From Bryoerythrophyllum caledonicum (lineage: Eukaryota; Streptophyta; Bryopsida; Pottiales; Pottiaceae), in assembly GCA_963971425.1 (NCBI GenBank), contig OZ020520.1, positions 28,427,535 through 28,491,534 on the forward strand: a DNA stretch of 64,000 nt, in the 5' to 3' direction. Under the pieces are notes generated by a model. It was given only the letters and a program-made list of their open reading frames with translations, made no database searches and had not been told where the DNA came from. The position numbers and the translations under genes were made by a program. Shown here in pieces: positions 47,800-59,169 of this stretch (position 1 is its first letter; each line of letters opens with the position of its first letter).

Positions 47800-48080
47800 A
47801 CATCGATCACGGCTCAGCGGGCTGGCTGAGCGTTCCGCCACACTAAACTGGTTCAGAGTTCGATTCCCGTAGACTCCTTGAACGGTTAGTGTGACGCGTG
47901 GTCCTGGGGGCTACTGAAACTTTAGCAGTGTAACAGCCGGTTGATGCTCTTGAACCATGAGCTAGTGACAAGATACAGGAATAATTTCCAAGATAAAGCT
48001 CGCCCCGGTAAAGTATGACCGTGTGATTGAGGATGAATCCACTAGTCATATCTTCACTGTTGGCCTAGACCATTCAATAC
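47800..48080 (+). mobile_element. tRNA-derived SINE-like insertion
   Basis: Carries an A-box-like ggctcagcgggctgg at 47811 and a B-box-like gagttcgattccc at 47856, about 35 bases apart, as in a tRNA promoter. The rest does not fold as a tRNA. There is no clear poly(A) tail and only a loose flanking match (tgatatcttt, tcatatcttc), so both edges are approximate. It is unrelated in sequence to the SINE at 7303. Confidence 0.5.
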
Positions 48081-48109
48081 CCCATATTTTTCTATATTAA
48101 TATATGTTT

Positions 48110-48717
48110 TCACAGCATGTACTCATTTACTTCACGACAACGTGTTGGTCTAACATAAGCAAATCCATCTACATAGGACAAATCTCGGATCTTTGAGGAA
48201 GTAGATTGAGAAAACGGCGAATTTTCATCTACGGCGTTTGAAGCATGACTATTGCGTTGAGACCGCTCGGTGGATCCTGGTGTGTTGATGAACTCTGGAA
48301 AATCAAATTCTGCGGCCATCACTTGTGTAGGCGCTATCTGTGATCCAATGTCACCATCGATACTTGTAATATCAGGTTCTACAGCCACTACACGTAGCAA
48401 AGACCGATTCCAACAAATGATCAAGCCCATACACATGCCAGGCGTTCTCCTACTATCTCTCCGGTCCAATGCAATGCATCATCTACCCTAGTGATACGCA
48501 CCGCCACCTCGAATGGGAACAACTTCAATCCATTCAATTCCATGCCACTCTTGAATGCATGCTCTCTGGTTGCTAAGCCCACAACATCTCCTTCTTCAGA
48601 AAGCAGTTCTACTGCCCTTTCCAATTCAGATGTCATGATCCCATTAGATCTCTGTTGAATTTGCCTTGCACGTGCTGCTTGTACTAATCGAGCCCCCACA
48701 GAGCTATTGGAATGCAT
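48110..48717 (-). pseudogene. Upstream coding block, probably N-terminus of the DUF7869 transposase
   Basis: Starts at an ATG at 48717 (MHSNSSVGARLVQAARAR) with an even charge distribution and 98 open codons. A second open block in another frame (48469-48110) continues with VVAVEPDITSIDGDIGS and a Ser/Asn-rich stretch. The two overlap near 48430, where a frame change or splice must lie. No family recognised. Position and strand suggest it belongs with the transposase downstream. Confidence 0.4.
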
Positions 48718-49014
48718 ATTATCCCTTTGGATGTGTGGCCGTATCGAAGGAGTCTAAATTGTGAGGCTCTCCATTATCGCTATTGAAAAAATAGGAACAT
48801 TATGGCTGCACATTAGTCAAAATACATGTACTAATTGTAAACCTTCAAAGCACCATTCATCCGATAAAAGATATGTTTCTAAATACATATTCATTGTTCA
48901 AAATATGATGATGACATTGGACCTTTTGATAAAAACAACTTTGAAATGAAAAAATAAAGAATTTATAGAGCATGAACTCCTTGCTCAGAGTCTTTAACCA
49001 TGAAGGTACAATGA

Positions 49015-49945
49015 GAGTCTTAACCAAAAACACTTCAAAATTGTTGGATTCTAGTGCAATGAACAAAAAAAGAAACGAAAACTTTTATTTCTCGTTTTGA
49101 CCGTAGGATCTGAATAAAGACTTATTGAGTTATGTGTAAACAAAATTTCAAATTTTTTGACCGCACGGATTGAAAGATTATAGTGTTTGAAGTGAAGCAT
49201 ATGGTTCATTTTCTTCCCTGCGTGCAGGGGATCAGCAGACTTTGACTTCACTTGGTGTCAAATTTTTGCACTACACAAGGTGTAAATCCATTACCATCTT
49301 GTTAAGCATGATGTTGGTTCCTTGTACACCAATTTTTAGAGGTAGAGAACATGTGTAGCATATTCAAAACAACTATGCAAGGAGTGGAAGTTCGGAATTT
49401 GTTAATTAACACTGTAATTTTTTGTGAACTTAATATGTTTTAGATTGCTAATCCAAATGGTCAATAAGAAGGTTTACACAACAAATTTTTGTATAAAAAA
49501 TAAGAAGTGAAGAATAAAAAGATAACTAGGTTTTATTTGGAAAACAAGAAGTTTTTTTGGTACCATGCCCAACACTGGCTGACAATGTGTGAAAATGTTT
49601 GACCTTGGTTGGTATGCTATTTTTCACTAATGACAAGAACTTATTTTGACAACATCAAGGAAAATAATATTACTTGCAAGTACAGAAAATCTCACATTCA
49701 ACAGAGTGTCCTAGCAAAAGTTTTTGGATGTGCCCAACTTGTCTGCTCTTCCCATTTGAAATTCAAAACCCTAAAACTTATGAATCAAATGTCTAATTTA
49801 GGTAAAAATTATTTTTCCACTAAAATCTTGGTAATGCCTTTTTACAGTAAAATTTTCAAAGAGAAATGTTGGAAATTGACACTATAGGAACCTGACCGAA
49901 CTTTCAAAAAGCCCATTTTTGACACTTGATCATTTAGGGGTTACA
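49015..49945 (-). repeat. Rep-A copy, inverted, near full length
   Basis: From gtcttaaccaaaaacactt to catttaggggtta. All main landmarks are present in reverse order (tttgaccgcacggattgaaa, actttgacttcacttgg, ttccttgtacaccaattttt, ctgacaatgtgtgaaaatg). Confidence 0.65.
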
Positions 49946-50160
49946 TTTGCTACACCTCTTCTACATCCCTAAACATTGGTGTAAAATGGAACATATATCA
50001 TTTCTGACATGATGATAATGAATCTAAATCATGTGTGATGCAATCTTTTGAATCCAAGTGAACTGAAACGAAGAGAATCCACTGAAACGAAGGGAATTCA
50101 TTGAACTTAGAGCAGAAAATGAACCATGTTGTCTACTTGCTATTACTAACACCATTGGAA
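49946..50160 (+). repeat. Rep-A fragment, forward
   Basis: tgctacacctcttctacatc, gatgataatgaatctaaatc and aaaatgaaccatgttgtctac match the middle of forward Rep-A. It forms another head-to-head pair with the preceding copy. 50161-51077 beyond it is AT-rich with no gene that I can see. Confidence 0.5.
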
Positions 50161-51077
50161 TTTGTTACAATCGCTAATAAAAGAAAGGGTATATACATCC
50201 ACATAGAGGTTATTCTACAAACAACATAGTATAGAAGATCAATCAATCTTAAACTTGTATAACAATAAATGTTTACCTCAAGATACGTTGCAGGTGTTAG
50301 CGGTACACCCACTGATGCTTGATGGTGTTCAATATTAAATCACCATTCCGTTGTTGTTCAACATGTTTTTCAACCCTTTCCACTTTACTTGCAACACATG
50401 CATAAAATTTATATGGTAAACTATGTGATAAGAACTCCTAAGTATATTTGTATAACATATAGCCCGAAATTTTAATATAATATGTAAAAAGTTTAAACAT
50501 AAGGAAAAACAAAGCAAAAGGTCCAAAGTTCAAAAGTCAAATTTTGACTAGAAAACTTGAGGCACAAGGTTTGAACATGGATATAAGGTTTCTATGCAAA
50601 TCTACAGATCATTCCTCTTCCTAGTATCTAAGGTGAGCTCTCTTGCAATCGATACCTCCAAGCCATGTGCATTTTTATTTCATTCACTAATTTTTGTCAA
50701 CTTTGTGTATAGTGTAGATTGGAGGGCATTTGCACATCAAGGAGATTTTTGCGAATTTGGTAAGCTCTTGACTATGTATCAATTCTGAATGAGGGAACTC
50801 CAGGGTTAGGTTCATGATGATTGAAGTTCAGTTAGAATTACAATAGTGTTAGGTGAGTACCAATATTTGAATACACAAATAATGACACCAACTTCAGTGC
50901 GTACAAAATTGCAAATTCAACAAAGTTGAACAAATACACATGTAGCAGTCAACAACTAGTGAGTTCAACCTTCGATCAACTGAAAAAACTACACCAAAAC
51001 CACATAGAATTGAAGTTAAGAGAGTAGCTGGTAGTTTGGCACAAAATCCTCAGTAAGGCACATCAACGCACTACCTG

Positions 51078-51236
51078 AAACCCTAGCCGCCACACCCAAG
51101 CACCCAAACCCTAGCCGCCGTACCCAAACCCTAGCCGCCGTACCCAAACCCTACCTGCCACACCCAAGTCCTAGTCGCTGCACCCAAATCCTAGCCGCCA
51201 GATCCAAACCCTAGCCGCTGCACCCAAACCCTAGCG
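51078..51236. repeat. 20-bp minisatellite with AAACCCTAG core
   Basis: Seven to eight degenerate units of about 20 bases around acccaaaccctagccgccg. The aaaccctag core resembles the telo-box of plant promoters, but units are diverged and it is not a telomere array. Confidence 0.8.
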
Positions 51237-51285
51237 GACGTTCCCATGGAGTTCGTGCGACACCTCATGGAGTAACCGTAGGCTA

Positions 51286-51868
51286 GGGTGTGCGCGCGCA
51301 CACCCCCAACTGATGGTGCTCCTCCACCCATCCGAAAAACGTCCCATGCGACCTCTTGACGACGGTGATGAAGAGCTTCGTGAGTTCAGGGTTCACATTT
51401 AAATTTAGAGCTGCTGGAAATTAATGGAAATTTCCATTTGAGTTCGGCGTGGAGCAAACGCAGGCCACCCGCAGGTGCGGTGCGGCGCAAGCGCGAGCTT
51501 AACTGACAGGTGCGGCGCGGCGCTGCTTACCGGCAACCGCAGGCTGGCGCTCCCTACTTCTCACAAACTTCTCACACCTCCCAAACTTCTCTTCTTCTCT
51601 CTCCCAAACCCTAGCCGCAACCAAATTTCTCTCCCTCACACCTCCTCTCCATTCGTCTCCCTCACACCTCCTCTCCATTCCTCTCCCTCACACCTCCTCT
51701 CCATTCCTCTCCCTCACACCTCCTCTCCATTCCTCTCCCTCACACCTCTTCTCTCCTCACAAGCCTTTCTCTCACGAACCCACAAGCCTCCAAACCCTTC
51801 TCCAAACCCTCTCTCTCACACTCGCAACCTTCTCACAACTATGGCAGGGGTGTGTGCGCACACACCCC
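51286..51868 (+). other. Segment between two perfect GC palindromes, resembling a gene 5' leader
   Basis: Bounded by the 20-base palindrome GGGTGTGCGC/GCGCACACCC (51286-51305) and the 22-base palindrome GGGGTGTGTGC/GCACACACCCC (51847-51868). Between them the DNA is CT-rich. It includes a 26-bp repeat (ctctccctcacacctcctct, 51640-51745, five units) and then ctcacaactatggcagggg, like a pyrimidine-rich leader ending at a start codon. No gene body follows. It may be a captured promoter/first-exon fragment. The 138-codon open stretch across it is low-complexity Pro/Ser and is not called. Confidence 0.45.
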
Positions 51869-52039
51869 TCCTTGGACTACCCAAGGATTGATATCTAAAG
51901 TTGATACCCTCTAAACAAAAACCCTAATTTCCAAATCGTAATTGATACCCTGATCAGATACATATGTTGATATCCGGTGGTTGGTACCCATGAATGCATA
52001 CCTTGGTTGTGATACCCTTGCTATTGATACCCAAAGTAC

Positions 52040-53165
52040 CATAGTCCATAAATGGTGTAGAGAATATCTCAACCAAAACTCGTTAAAAATGCTTGTTTTA
52101 GTGCAATTAGCTTGGACGAAAAAATGAAGTTTTTTTTGTAGTTTTAACCGTAGGGTCTTAATAAAGACTTATTAAGTAATATACTCTAAACATTTCATAA
52201 AGTTTGACCGCACGGATTGAAAGATTATAATGTTTGAAGTTGAGAACAAGCTCATTTTCATCCCTGCGTTTTTTGGATCAGCACACTTTGACGTGAATTG
52301 GTGTCCAATATTTGCATTTTAAGGGGTATTAAATAATTACCATAATGTTAAACATGATGTTAGTTTGCTATTCACCAATTTTTAGAGGTAGACAAGAAGT
52401 GTAGTATATTCAAAAAAATTGTATAATGAGTGGAGGTTCAAAAATTCTCAATTCACGTTATATTTTTTTGGGGAACTCAACAGTGTTTTAAATGGGAATC
52501 CAAATGGTCAATAAGAAGTTTTACATCACATAATGCTTTGAAAAAAATAAAAAGTGTATCATACGAAGATCTCAAAGTTTTATGTGGGAAGGTAGAGGTT
52601 TTTTTGGTACGTTGCCCGAAAATGTGTGACAATGTGTGAAAATAATTGACTTGGATTGATATGCTATTTCACCAAAGAACTAACAACATGCTTCACCCAA
52701 TGCTATTGGATTTAGATCTTGTATAGTGCAAAAGTTTTTAGAGGTAGAAAAGGAGTGTAGCATATTCAAAAAAATTGTACAATGAGTGGAGGTTCAAAAA
52801 TTCTCAATTCACATTAAAAAAAAAAATTTGGAAACTTCATATTGTTTGAAATGAGAATCTAAATGGTCAATAAGAAGGTTTACATGACATAATGCCGTAG
52901 GAAAAATCAAAAGTGAATCATACGAAGATCTCAAAGATTTATGTAGAAAGGTAGAAGTGTTTTTGGTAGTTTGGCCGAAAATGTGTGACAATGTGTGAAA
53001 ATAATTGACTTGGATTAATATGCTATTTCACCAAAGAACTAACAACATGCTTAACACAATGGTATTGGATTCAGATCTTCCGTAGTGCAAAAGTTTTTAG
53101 AGGTAGACAAGGGGTGTTGCATGTTCAAAAAAATTCTGCAATGAGTGGTGGTTCAAAAATTCTTA
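52040..53165 (-). repeat. Rep-A copy, inverted, with internal 359-bp tandem amplification
   Basis: A reverse-oriented Rep-A interior begins near 52060. From tttttagaggtagacaag at 52377 the sequence repeats with a 359-base period at 52736 and 53095. The first two units are full and the third is cut off at 53165, just before the cargo gene begins. Confidence 0.75.
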
Positions 53166-53225
53166 TTCCATACTAATAGTGACTATCATTTTGTAATGAT
53201 ATATAGGTTTTTTGAGTGTTGCGTT

Positions 53226-56200
53226 ATGGCACCACCAAATAATGATAGAATCTAGGAGAGCCACGGCTGGTGGATCGCGGAAGTGGATGAGTTGAACGCC
53301 TTCTTGTGGATGACGGATTATCCCTTTGAGCTGGGGAAGCGTACATCGGCGTTGGGGAAGAGTTTTGGCAAAATCCAGGCAATCACTCTTCGACGTGATG
53401 ATTTGGTACACATCACTTGTGCAGTGGGTCCAGGTCAATCGGAGGTGAAGACTTCTCTTTCAAAGAAGTTGTTTCTTGCACCTGTCCCTTTTAATCTTCT
53501 TCAAAATCCAGGTCAGGTGAAATTCCTCAAATCATTGCAGACGTTTTAGTTGAACTGCTAGACACAATAACGTCTTAGCCTGTTTAGCGTTATCACCGGA
53601 GATGGTGCTGAAGGCTAAGAAGATTATGGAGGAACATATTAGATATGAAGCATTTCGAGAGAGGGACCCATCACGAGCGACAACTCAAGCTCCACCAACG
53701 GAACCAGAAGAAACAGAAGTTTATCGAATTCTTGTTAAGCCGTTGCAACTGGATTCGCGACCACTGGAGGGGGGGAAGGAAAGTGGAGACCATCATCCCA
53801 CCACAACTTCTGAGGTACAGACATTACCGAATCCTCCATTAACGAGTAGACGTCCTACGAAGAGGCCACGGCGTGTTGAGAGTGATCTAGCTTCTGGTTC
53901 AAGAGAAGGCCCATCAAGTTTGGATCAAAGCGAGAAGAGGTTGATTGGAAGAAGTGCAAGATCGGGTGGGAGGGTTCCTAGGTCGGGGCTCAGGACGTCT
54001 GATGGTCATCGTAGGGCCCTTACATCTACACCAGGAGATTTAGTTGATTTGGCAGCCATGGCGCCGGAAGAAGAAGATTTTCACAACCTTCTAAACAGTA
54101 TACCAGAGGATTTTGAAGACAACGCGAAGATACCACACAATGTTCCTACTTCAATGTATTTAAAAGCACCAGTGCCTACAACGGAGGAGATTGCAAAAGG
54201 ATCAGTGTGGGGGAATTTTGTATTTAAGGCACACATAGACCGCATTGTCTCTGTAGAGAATCCGGAAACAAACTACTGGATTTTATCACAGAAGAGGGTC
54301 ATAGAAGTATTTAACCGCTTACGAGACCCAGAATCCGCGATTCGGGTGAGTAAATTGGTACTTCAACCAATCAGATACATCGTGCATACTACCACTAATG
54401 ATGGTGTCGTTGAGAAGGAGGAGCTGCCATTTCCGTTGGTAGGAATGGCACGAGAGTTTGAGCGCATGTTCATTGCACACTAGAGTGCTTCTGCACAGGG
54501 TGCCATGAGATCTCAGTATTCTTGGCTTCAAGATCATATCATTTGGGAACCGGTGGATGGGCAATACATAGTAGCAGCTTATAAGTTTGCACAACAGTAG
54601 TGGAGAGATGGTACTATGCCTTTAATTGAGTACCTCAACACGTTCGAGCGGCGGGAGGCCTCTTTGGTGGTGTATGATGATCGTCGCTTTTACATTGAGA
54701 AGTCTGCGCAAATCAACGTGGCCGAGTTCCAGAGACAGTCATATCTACCATGTAGGAGGATTTGAGGAAGCTCCGTCAGATTTAGGATCTATACGGGAGG
54801 CCTAACAGCACACTAAGTGCATACGATGCACACAAGGTTGTTGCTTTGGTGAGTGCGGCAAGTGCAGTGCATAAATTAACCAAGGGGAATGGAGTTGTCA
54901 CGGCGAAGAGGTTGGCCAAAAACATGGAGGATCTGACCAATGATGCATGGAATCGGAGCAATGACTGCTTCGAAGCTATCATTCAAGTATGCAAGGACTA
55001 CAAAGATAGCATTCTCTTTTACAGCAAGGAGGAAGAGGACAAATGGAAGGCCATGGCAACGAAGAAAGAGCTGGATCCGAATGTAGACGTACGACCAACA
55101 AGAAATGAGGTGACCCAGAATTGGTTGAGGCCATTAGGTAGGATTCCGAATCCATATTATCTTCGGTTGGCAAAGTCTGTTGCAGCGAAGCCGGTGAGTG
55201 AGGATGGAGTAAGACCTCGTCAAGCATATTACTTCGACGGTGTAAAAGACAAGAATCTACATCCTCGTACGATTGCCGGTGTGGTTGACCGATATCAGAG
55301 ACGAGAAGCTGTGATGAATTCCATCCATTGGTTGATGGTGGAGAACAAGGAAAGTACACTTGATTCCATGGAGGAGTTCTTTTGTATCCGTGTAGGGAAG
55401 TATTTTCCGAAGAGTAATGCACAACTTGATACCTTTGGGAAACTATTGAATGCTACCACGAAAAAAACTTAGACTGCTCATGTGCGGGGGAAGGTGTCTA
55501 AACTGAAAGACATAGGCTACCTCATCCCCCCTTCCATTAGGTTTCATTATGGTGACATTGCAGCAGGGGGGCGTGGATACATTGGACTGTCCGTGGATGT
55601 GGGAGGATTGACTACTGCTAATTGGGAATGGCAGATGGAAGTCAAGAAGCCAGGCCAGAGCGACACAGAGAATCTTCTTCCGGTTCGATGTAGAAGAGGG
55701 TTATTCCGCACCGACTACATAGAGTTGGGGAAACCATGTTTGTGGGTGATTGATTGTCGATGTGGCGGTGGGAGGCATGGAGATGGTGATTGGAGAGACG
55801 CCCAGTTATCCGCAGCTTTTGCACAGCTGACATTATGAATGGCAAATATTGAACAATGGAACGTTATCTTCTTGTTACCAGCGGCCATGTATGCCAACGA
55901 AGAGTTTTTCACAAAGGTGAAGCTTCCAGAGGGATGTACTATGCGTCGTGGATGTTGGGCATTTGATCCGAAATCGGTTAATCCCTATGCTCTCGATTTT
56001 ACAGAGAATGAGGGTCTGGAGCAAGTAGTACAACCGATTGGCGATGTTGTGATTTGTATGCAGCATCCTGTGGGTATATCTCCTGGCCCAAATTATGTTT
56101 CTGGGGACATTCCACTTCCACTTTTTTTCTTGGACCACTAGAGTGAGGCATGCCAACCGTCTGAAATTAATTCACTTGAGAGATCTCCATCAGAGCTGGC

Positions 56201-57170
56201 AAGACTAGTGGCCTCATACTTGCCCCGTAGTTGGGGTTTGGTGGCGTGTAACATATCTATGGCCATTCCCACAATCCTTGAAGGAGATTTCTAGGGATAT
56301 GAGGTTTTCATCATTGATGATTGTACACACAGAGTTTCATTCCTGTACAATGAGTTGTCCGACAATTTCCAAGGACAACTGTTGGTCAGGACTGGTGGAA
56401 CAAGTACTGGTTGCAACATTGTACCTGAGACCGAAGAGGCGGTCGGTGGAGTGAAGAATGAAGACGACAATGAGGATGGAGGTGGTTTACATGAGAGATT
56501 GCCACGTTCAGGTACCACTGAAGATTTCTCATCTCGCGGTGGTTCAGACGCCGATGAAGATGGAGTGAACCAGTCTCCTCCACAAGAGAGGATTCCATCA
56601 ATACAGCGGGCGGTGGGAGATACTTCAGGGGAGACGTCTGCAACACCTATAGAGAGGATGCAAGATACCGGTGTCGTAGATGTTAGTTTGGCGGCAAGGG
56701 CAGGAGGGGGGCGTACATTTGATGGTCCTAGGCTGGAGATGGAGGAAGAAGAATTGGATTCATGTGAATTTTTTTCGGTGCAGAAGATGATTCCACAGCC
56801 TTCGATGCCTTCTCAATCAGAGCGGGCATCGGAGACACAAGAGACGTTCGGAGGTACTCAGAGTGATACCGGACCAGGTTTGCCTTCCATTCCAAGATCT
56901 AGCGTATCCGAGGACATCATTGCATTTAAGGGGGCCTTCTCATCAGAGCGAGAGATGTCCTTCAATGCAGAGGATGGCTTTTTCTACAATGATGATAGCG
57001 TAAGGCATACGCTGGAGGGTGTTCCTGGCAATTACCGATATGTTGAGTGTGCGTCCATTAGCATCGAAGATTTGGGAGATCGTCCAGTGCAGGATCATGA
57101 ACTGTCCATTATGATAGGTAGCGCCATTGGACACGTGGAGGGAGTCGTTGCGGCAGAAGATGAGCTCTGA
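53226..57170 (+). pseudogene. Decayed ParB/methyltransferase-like cargo gene
   Basis: The same family as the long frame at 60518-64000; blocks align along most of its length (KAPVPT, HIDRIV, IIWEPVDGQ, DPNVDVRP, VDCRCGGGRHGDGDW-like, WNVIFLLP, RGCWAFD, RSPSELARL). It starts at an ATG at 53226 with an N-terminal part (LNAFLWMTDYPFELGKR) probably separated by a short intron from 53602 on. The ParB-like D-G-Q motif is near 54555, the methyltransferase-like segment near 55740-55990, an acidic, disordered region near 56420-56900, and the C-terminus at 57170. About eight in-frame stops and at least one frameshift (near 54735) break it. It ends about 600 bases from the right terminal repeat. Confidence 0.75.
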
Positions 57171-57731
57171 GCCCTAGAGCTATATACTATAGTAGAGCAT
57201 GCACTCAATTTAGGTGGCAAGTACGTTAGTATACTGCAGTTTGAGATGTGTCTATCGTTTGGTGGGTGGTATATATTTATATATTGGATGATCCATATGA
57301 TATGCTTGATTTTAAAATTCCTCAGCAATAGTGTGGAATTGCTTGATTATGTATGTTTTTGCATTATAAAATACAGTGAGGTACTTTACACTGTCTTAGG
57401 AAATTGCATATATATTTTTATATCTCTTACACATTGTATTTGTAATGCAGTACTCTAAAATCCTATAATAACTCATAACACATTTATAATCTCTTTGGGC
57501 ACATGATTATAATTTTATAGCAGGATTTGCAAACTAGATTAGAAATCATATATTTTCTAAAAAAAGGTAGCCAATGTAAAAAATATATTACTGATATGAA
57601 CATGAAGATGCCAATGTATGACACGACAAACACCAAAAAAATTTGACAAAAAACATACTAAACTTTTGCCAAATTTTGATTTTTAAAAAAGTTATGAACA
57701 AATAACTTGCGGCTTTCTACCAGCAACCAGT

Positions 57732-57768
57732 GCACTTGGCTAAGTGAATAATTGCTTAATTGCGTGTT
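57732..57768 (-). repeat. Right terminal inverted repeat of the large element
   Basis: Reads gcacttggctaagtg and then attgcttaattgcgtgtt, the inverse of the left end with two differences in the inner part; TTGA follows. Confidence 0.8.
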
Positions 57769-57772
57769 TTGA

Positions 57773-58318
57773 GTGTAAATTGCTTTTATCAATGAATCTT
57801 GAGAGCCTTTCAACAAAGGTTGTCTTCTATTGATAGGCATAAACTATGATTAGTTGGTATTATTGTGGTAGTTTTTTAGTGTACTATCGTAATGAACTCC
57901 AAATTCATTGAGAGACTTGAGATATATAGCATGGTTTTCATCTAAATTCTCTACATTTACAAGATCAATCTCAGCAATAATTGTGAAGTTGAGTGTGCTT
58001 TAGGGCCATTTATGAAGTAAAATAGGCATTGAATTTATCACATCATAGCTATCAATGAGGCTTCTATCTTCTAACCTTTGCACCATATCTATAAGATGGC
58101 TTCAACTTCAGAACTCCATAACATAATTTTCTATCTAGAACCCTCTCAAGATTGAAAATTAAATAATTTTTTGCATCTTTTATGGTTATGGAAAGCTAGG
58201 GAGTTTTAGACAAGTGCCCTAAATTCCTTGTAGTTGTGTAGTATCCATGCCTAATTGATTATAGACCTCTATAGTGTTATATGGTGTATGCTTGACATCA
58301 ATTAGAAGTTTGATTGTT
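57773..58318. other. Spacer, no recognised gene
   Basis: AT-rich DNA between two transposon copies. No coding signal could be supported. Confidence 0.4.
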
Positions 58319-59169
58319 TTATTTTAGATGCCAAAGACGACAAAGAAGGAATATGGTGATTCTTTAACATAATTTTTCATGAAAGTCACATCTCTTGGAG
58401 CCAGTGAAAGATGATGGAGTAGAATCAAGCGACGAACCATGGATTGGGACCACGGTATCCAATCTCGGAATCCTCCAAGTGAAACATCCAACACCACTCC
58501 AACCTAGAAGATTAGCCGTCCATCTTCAACGGATCAATACTTGGAGGACGAGTTTGAATAAAACAAGAATGACCAAGAGATATGGGAGACATTTTCCTAG
58601 AAATTAAAAAAAAATCTAGTGGATTGGTTTACTTCCTTTTTTGAAGCGAAGCCATCCGTAGCAATGAATGAAGGATCATTGATAGTGGAAGAAGGGCCGG
58701 GAAAAACAGAAGTAGGTCTAGTGAGAGCAGAAGAAGGGCCGGTGATAATGGAAGAAGGACCGGTGATAATGGAAGAAGGACCGGTGAAAGAAGAAGGACT
58801 TCAGATAGTAGTAGAAGGATTCAAAATAGCGGAAGAAAGACCCATAGCAACGGAGAAAGGACCCGTGGTAGCAAAGGAGAAATGTCTGGAATATAGCAAC
58901 ATCATATTAGAGGACTAATTGGTGATGGTATGTCAGAACAATCAACTCAAGGGCCAATCAGAAAACAAAGGAGGAGAGTAATCCTTTGGGCTTGGACCCA
59001 ACACCTTTGACCACCAAAGATGGCTGGGGAACAATTCCAAGCTTAAGACACCAGACATTACCCTTTAAAGCAAACCGGTCAAGTAGCTCAAATGAAGACC
59101 ATGAGCAAGACACAAAGTGTAATTGTTTTGAGCCCGATATAGAGGACCTAAGCCATGAGAGACACTAGA
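58319..59169 (+). pseudogene. Unrecognised decayed reading frame with 8-residue repeats
   Basis: Open stretches at 58395-58607, 58619-58918 and 58986-59168 follow one another on the plus strand with breaks between. The middle one is Glu-rich and contains EEGPVIM repeated every eight residues, encoded by a 24-base tandem repeat (about three units near 58725-58790, gaaggaccggtgataatgga). I do not recognise a family, and chance opening of a purine-rich tract is possible. Confidence 0.25.

Larger units (their letters stand above)
43270..57768. mobile_element. Large two-gene DNA transposon, DUF7869-type transposase plus ParB/methyltransferase-like cargo
   Basis: The ends are inverted repeats: AACACGCAATTAAGCAATTA at 43270 faces its perfect inverse ending at 57768, and the similarity continues for about 12 more bases with two differences. 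TTGA precedes the left end (43266-43269) and follows the right end (57769-57772), a possible 4-bp target duplication. The transposase remnant lies on the minus strand with its 3' end 700 bases from the left end. The cargo remnant lies on the plus strand with its 3' end 600 bases from the right end. The 14.5-kb span includes later insertions: a SINE (47800-48080) and Rep-A copies (49015-50160, 52040-53165). That the two halves form one element is inferred from the paired ends, the flanking repeat and the divergent layout. Confidence 0.65.

Noticed and set aside
47800-47880. A functional tRNA gene
   Set aside because: A- and B-box words are present, but I could not fold a cloverleaf with paired acceptor and anticodon stems; a SINE fits better.
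51475-51891. A 138-codon open stretch
   Set aside because: Pro/Ser/Leu low complexity produced by the CT-rich 26-bp repeat; not a credible protein.
57773-58318. A possible fragment of a retrotransposon reading frame on the minus strand
   Set aside because: A few suggestive words only; no motif could be recognised, so no element is claimed.
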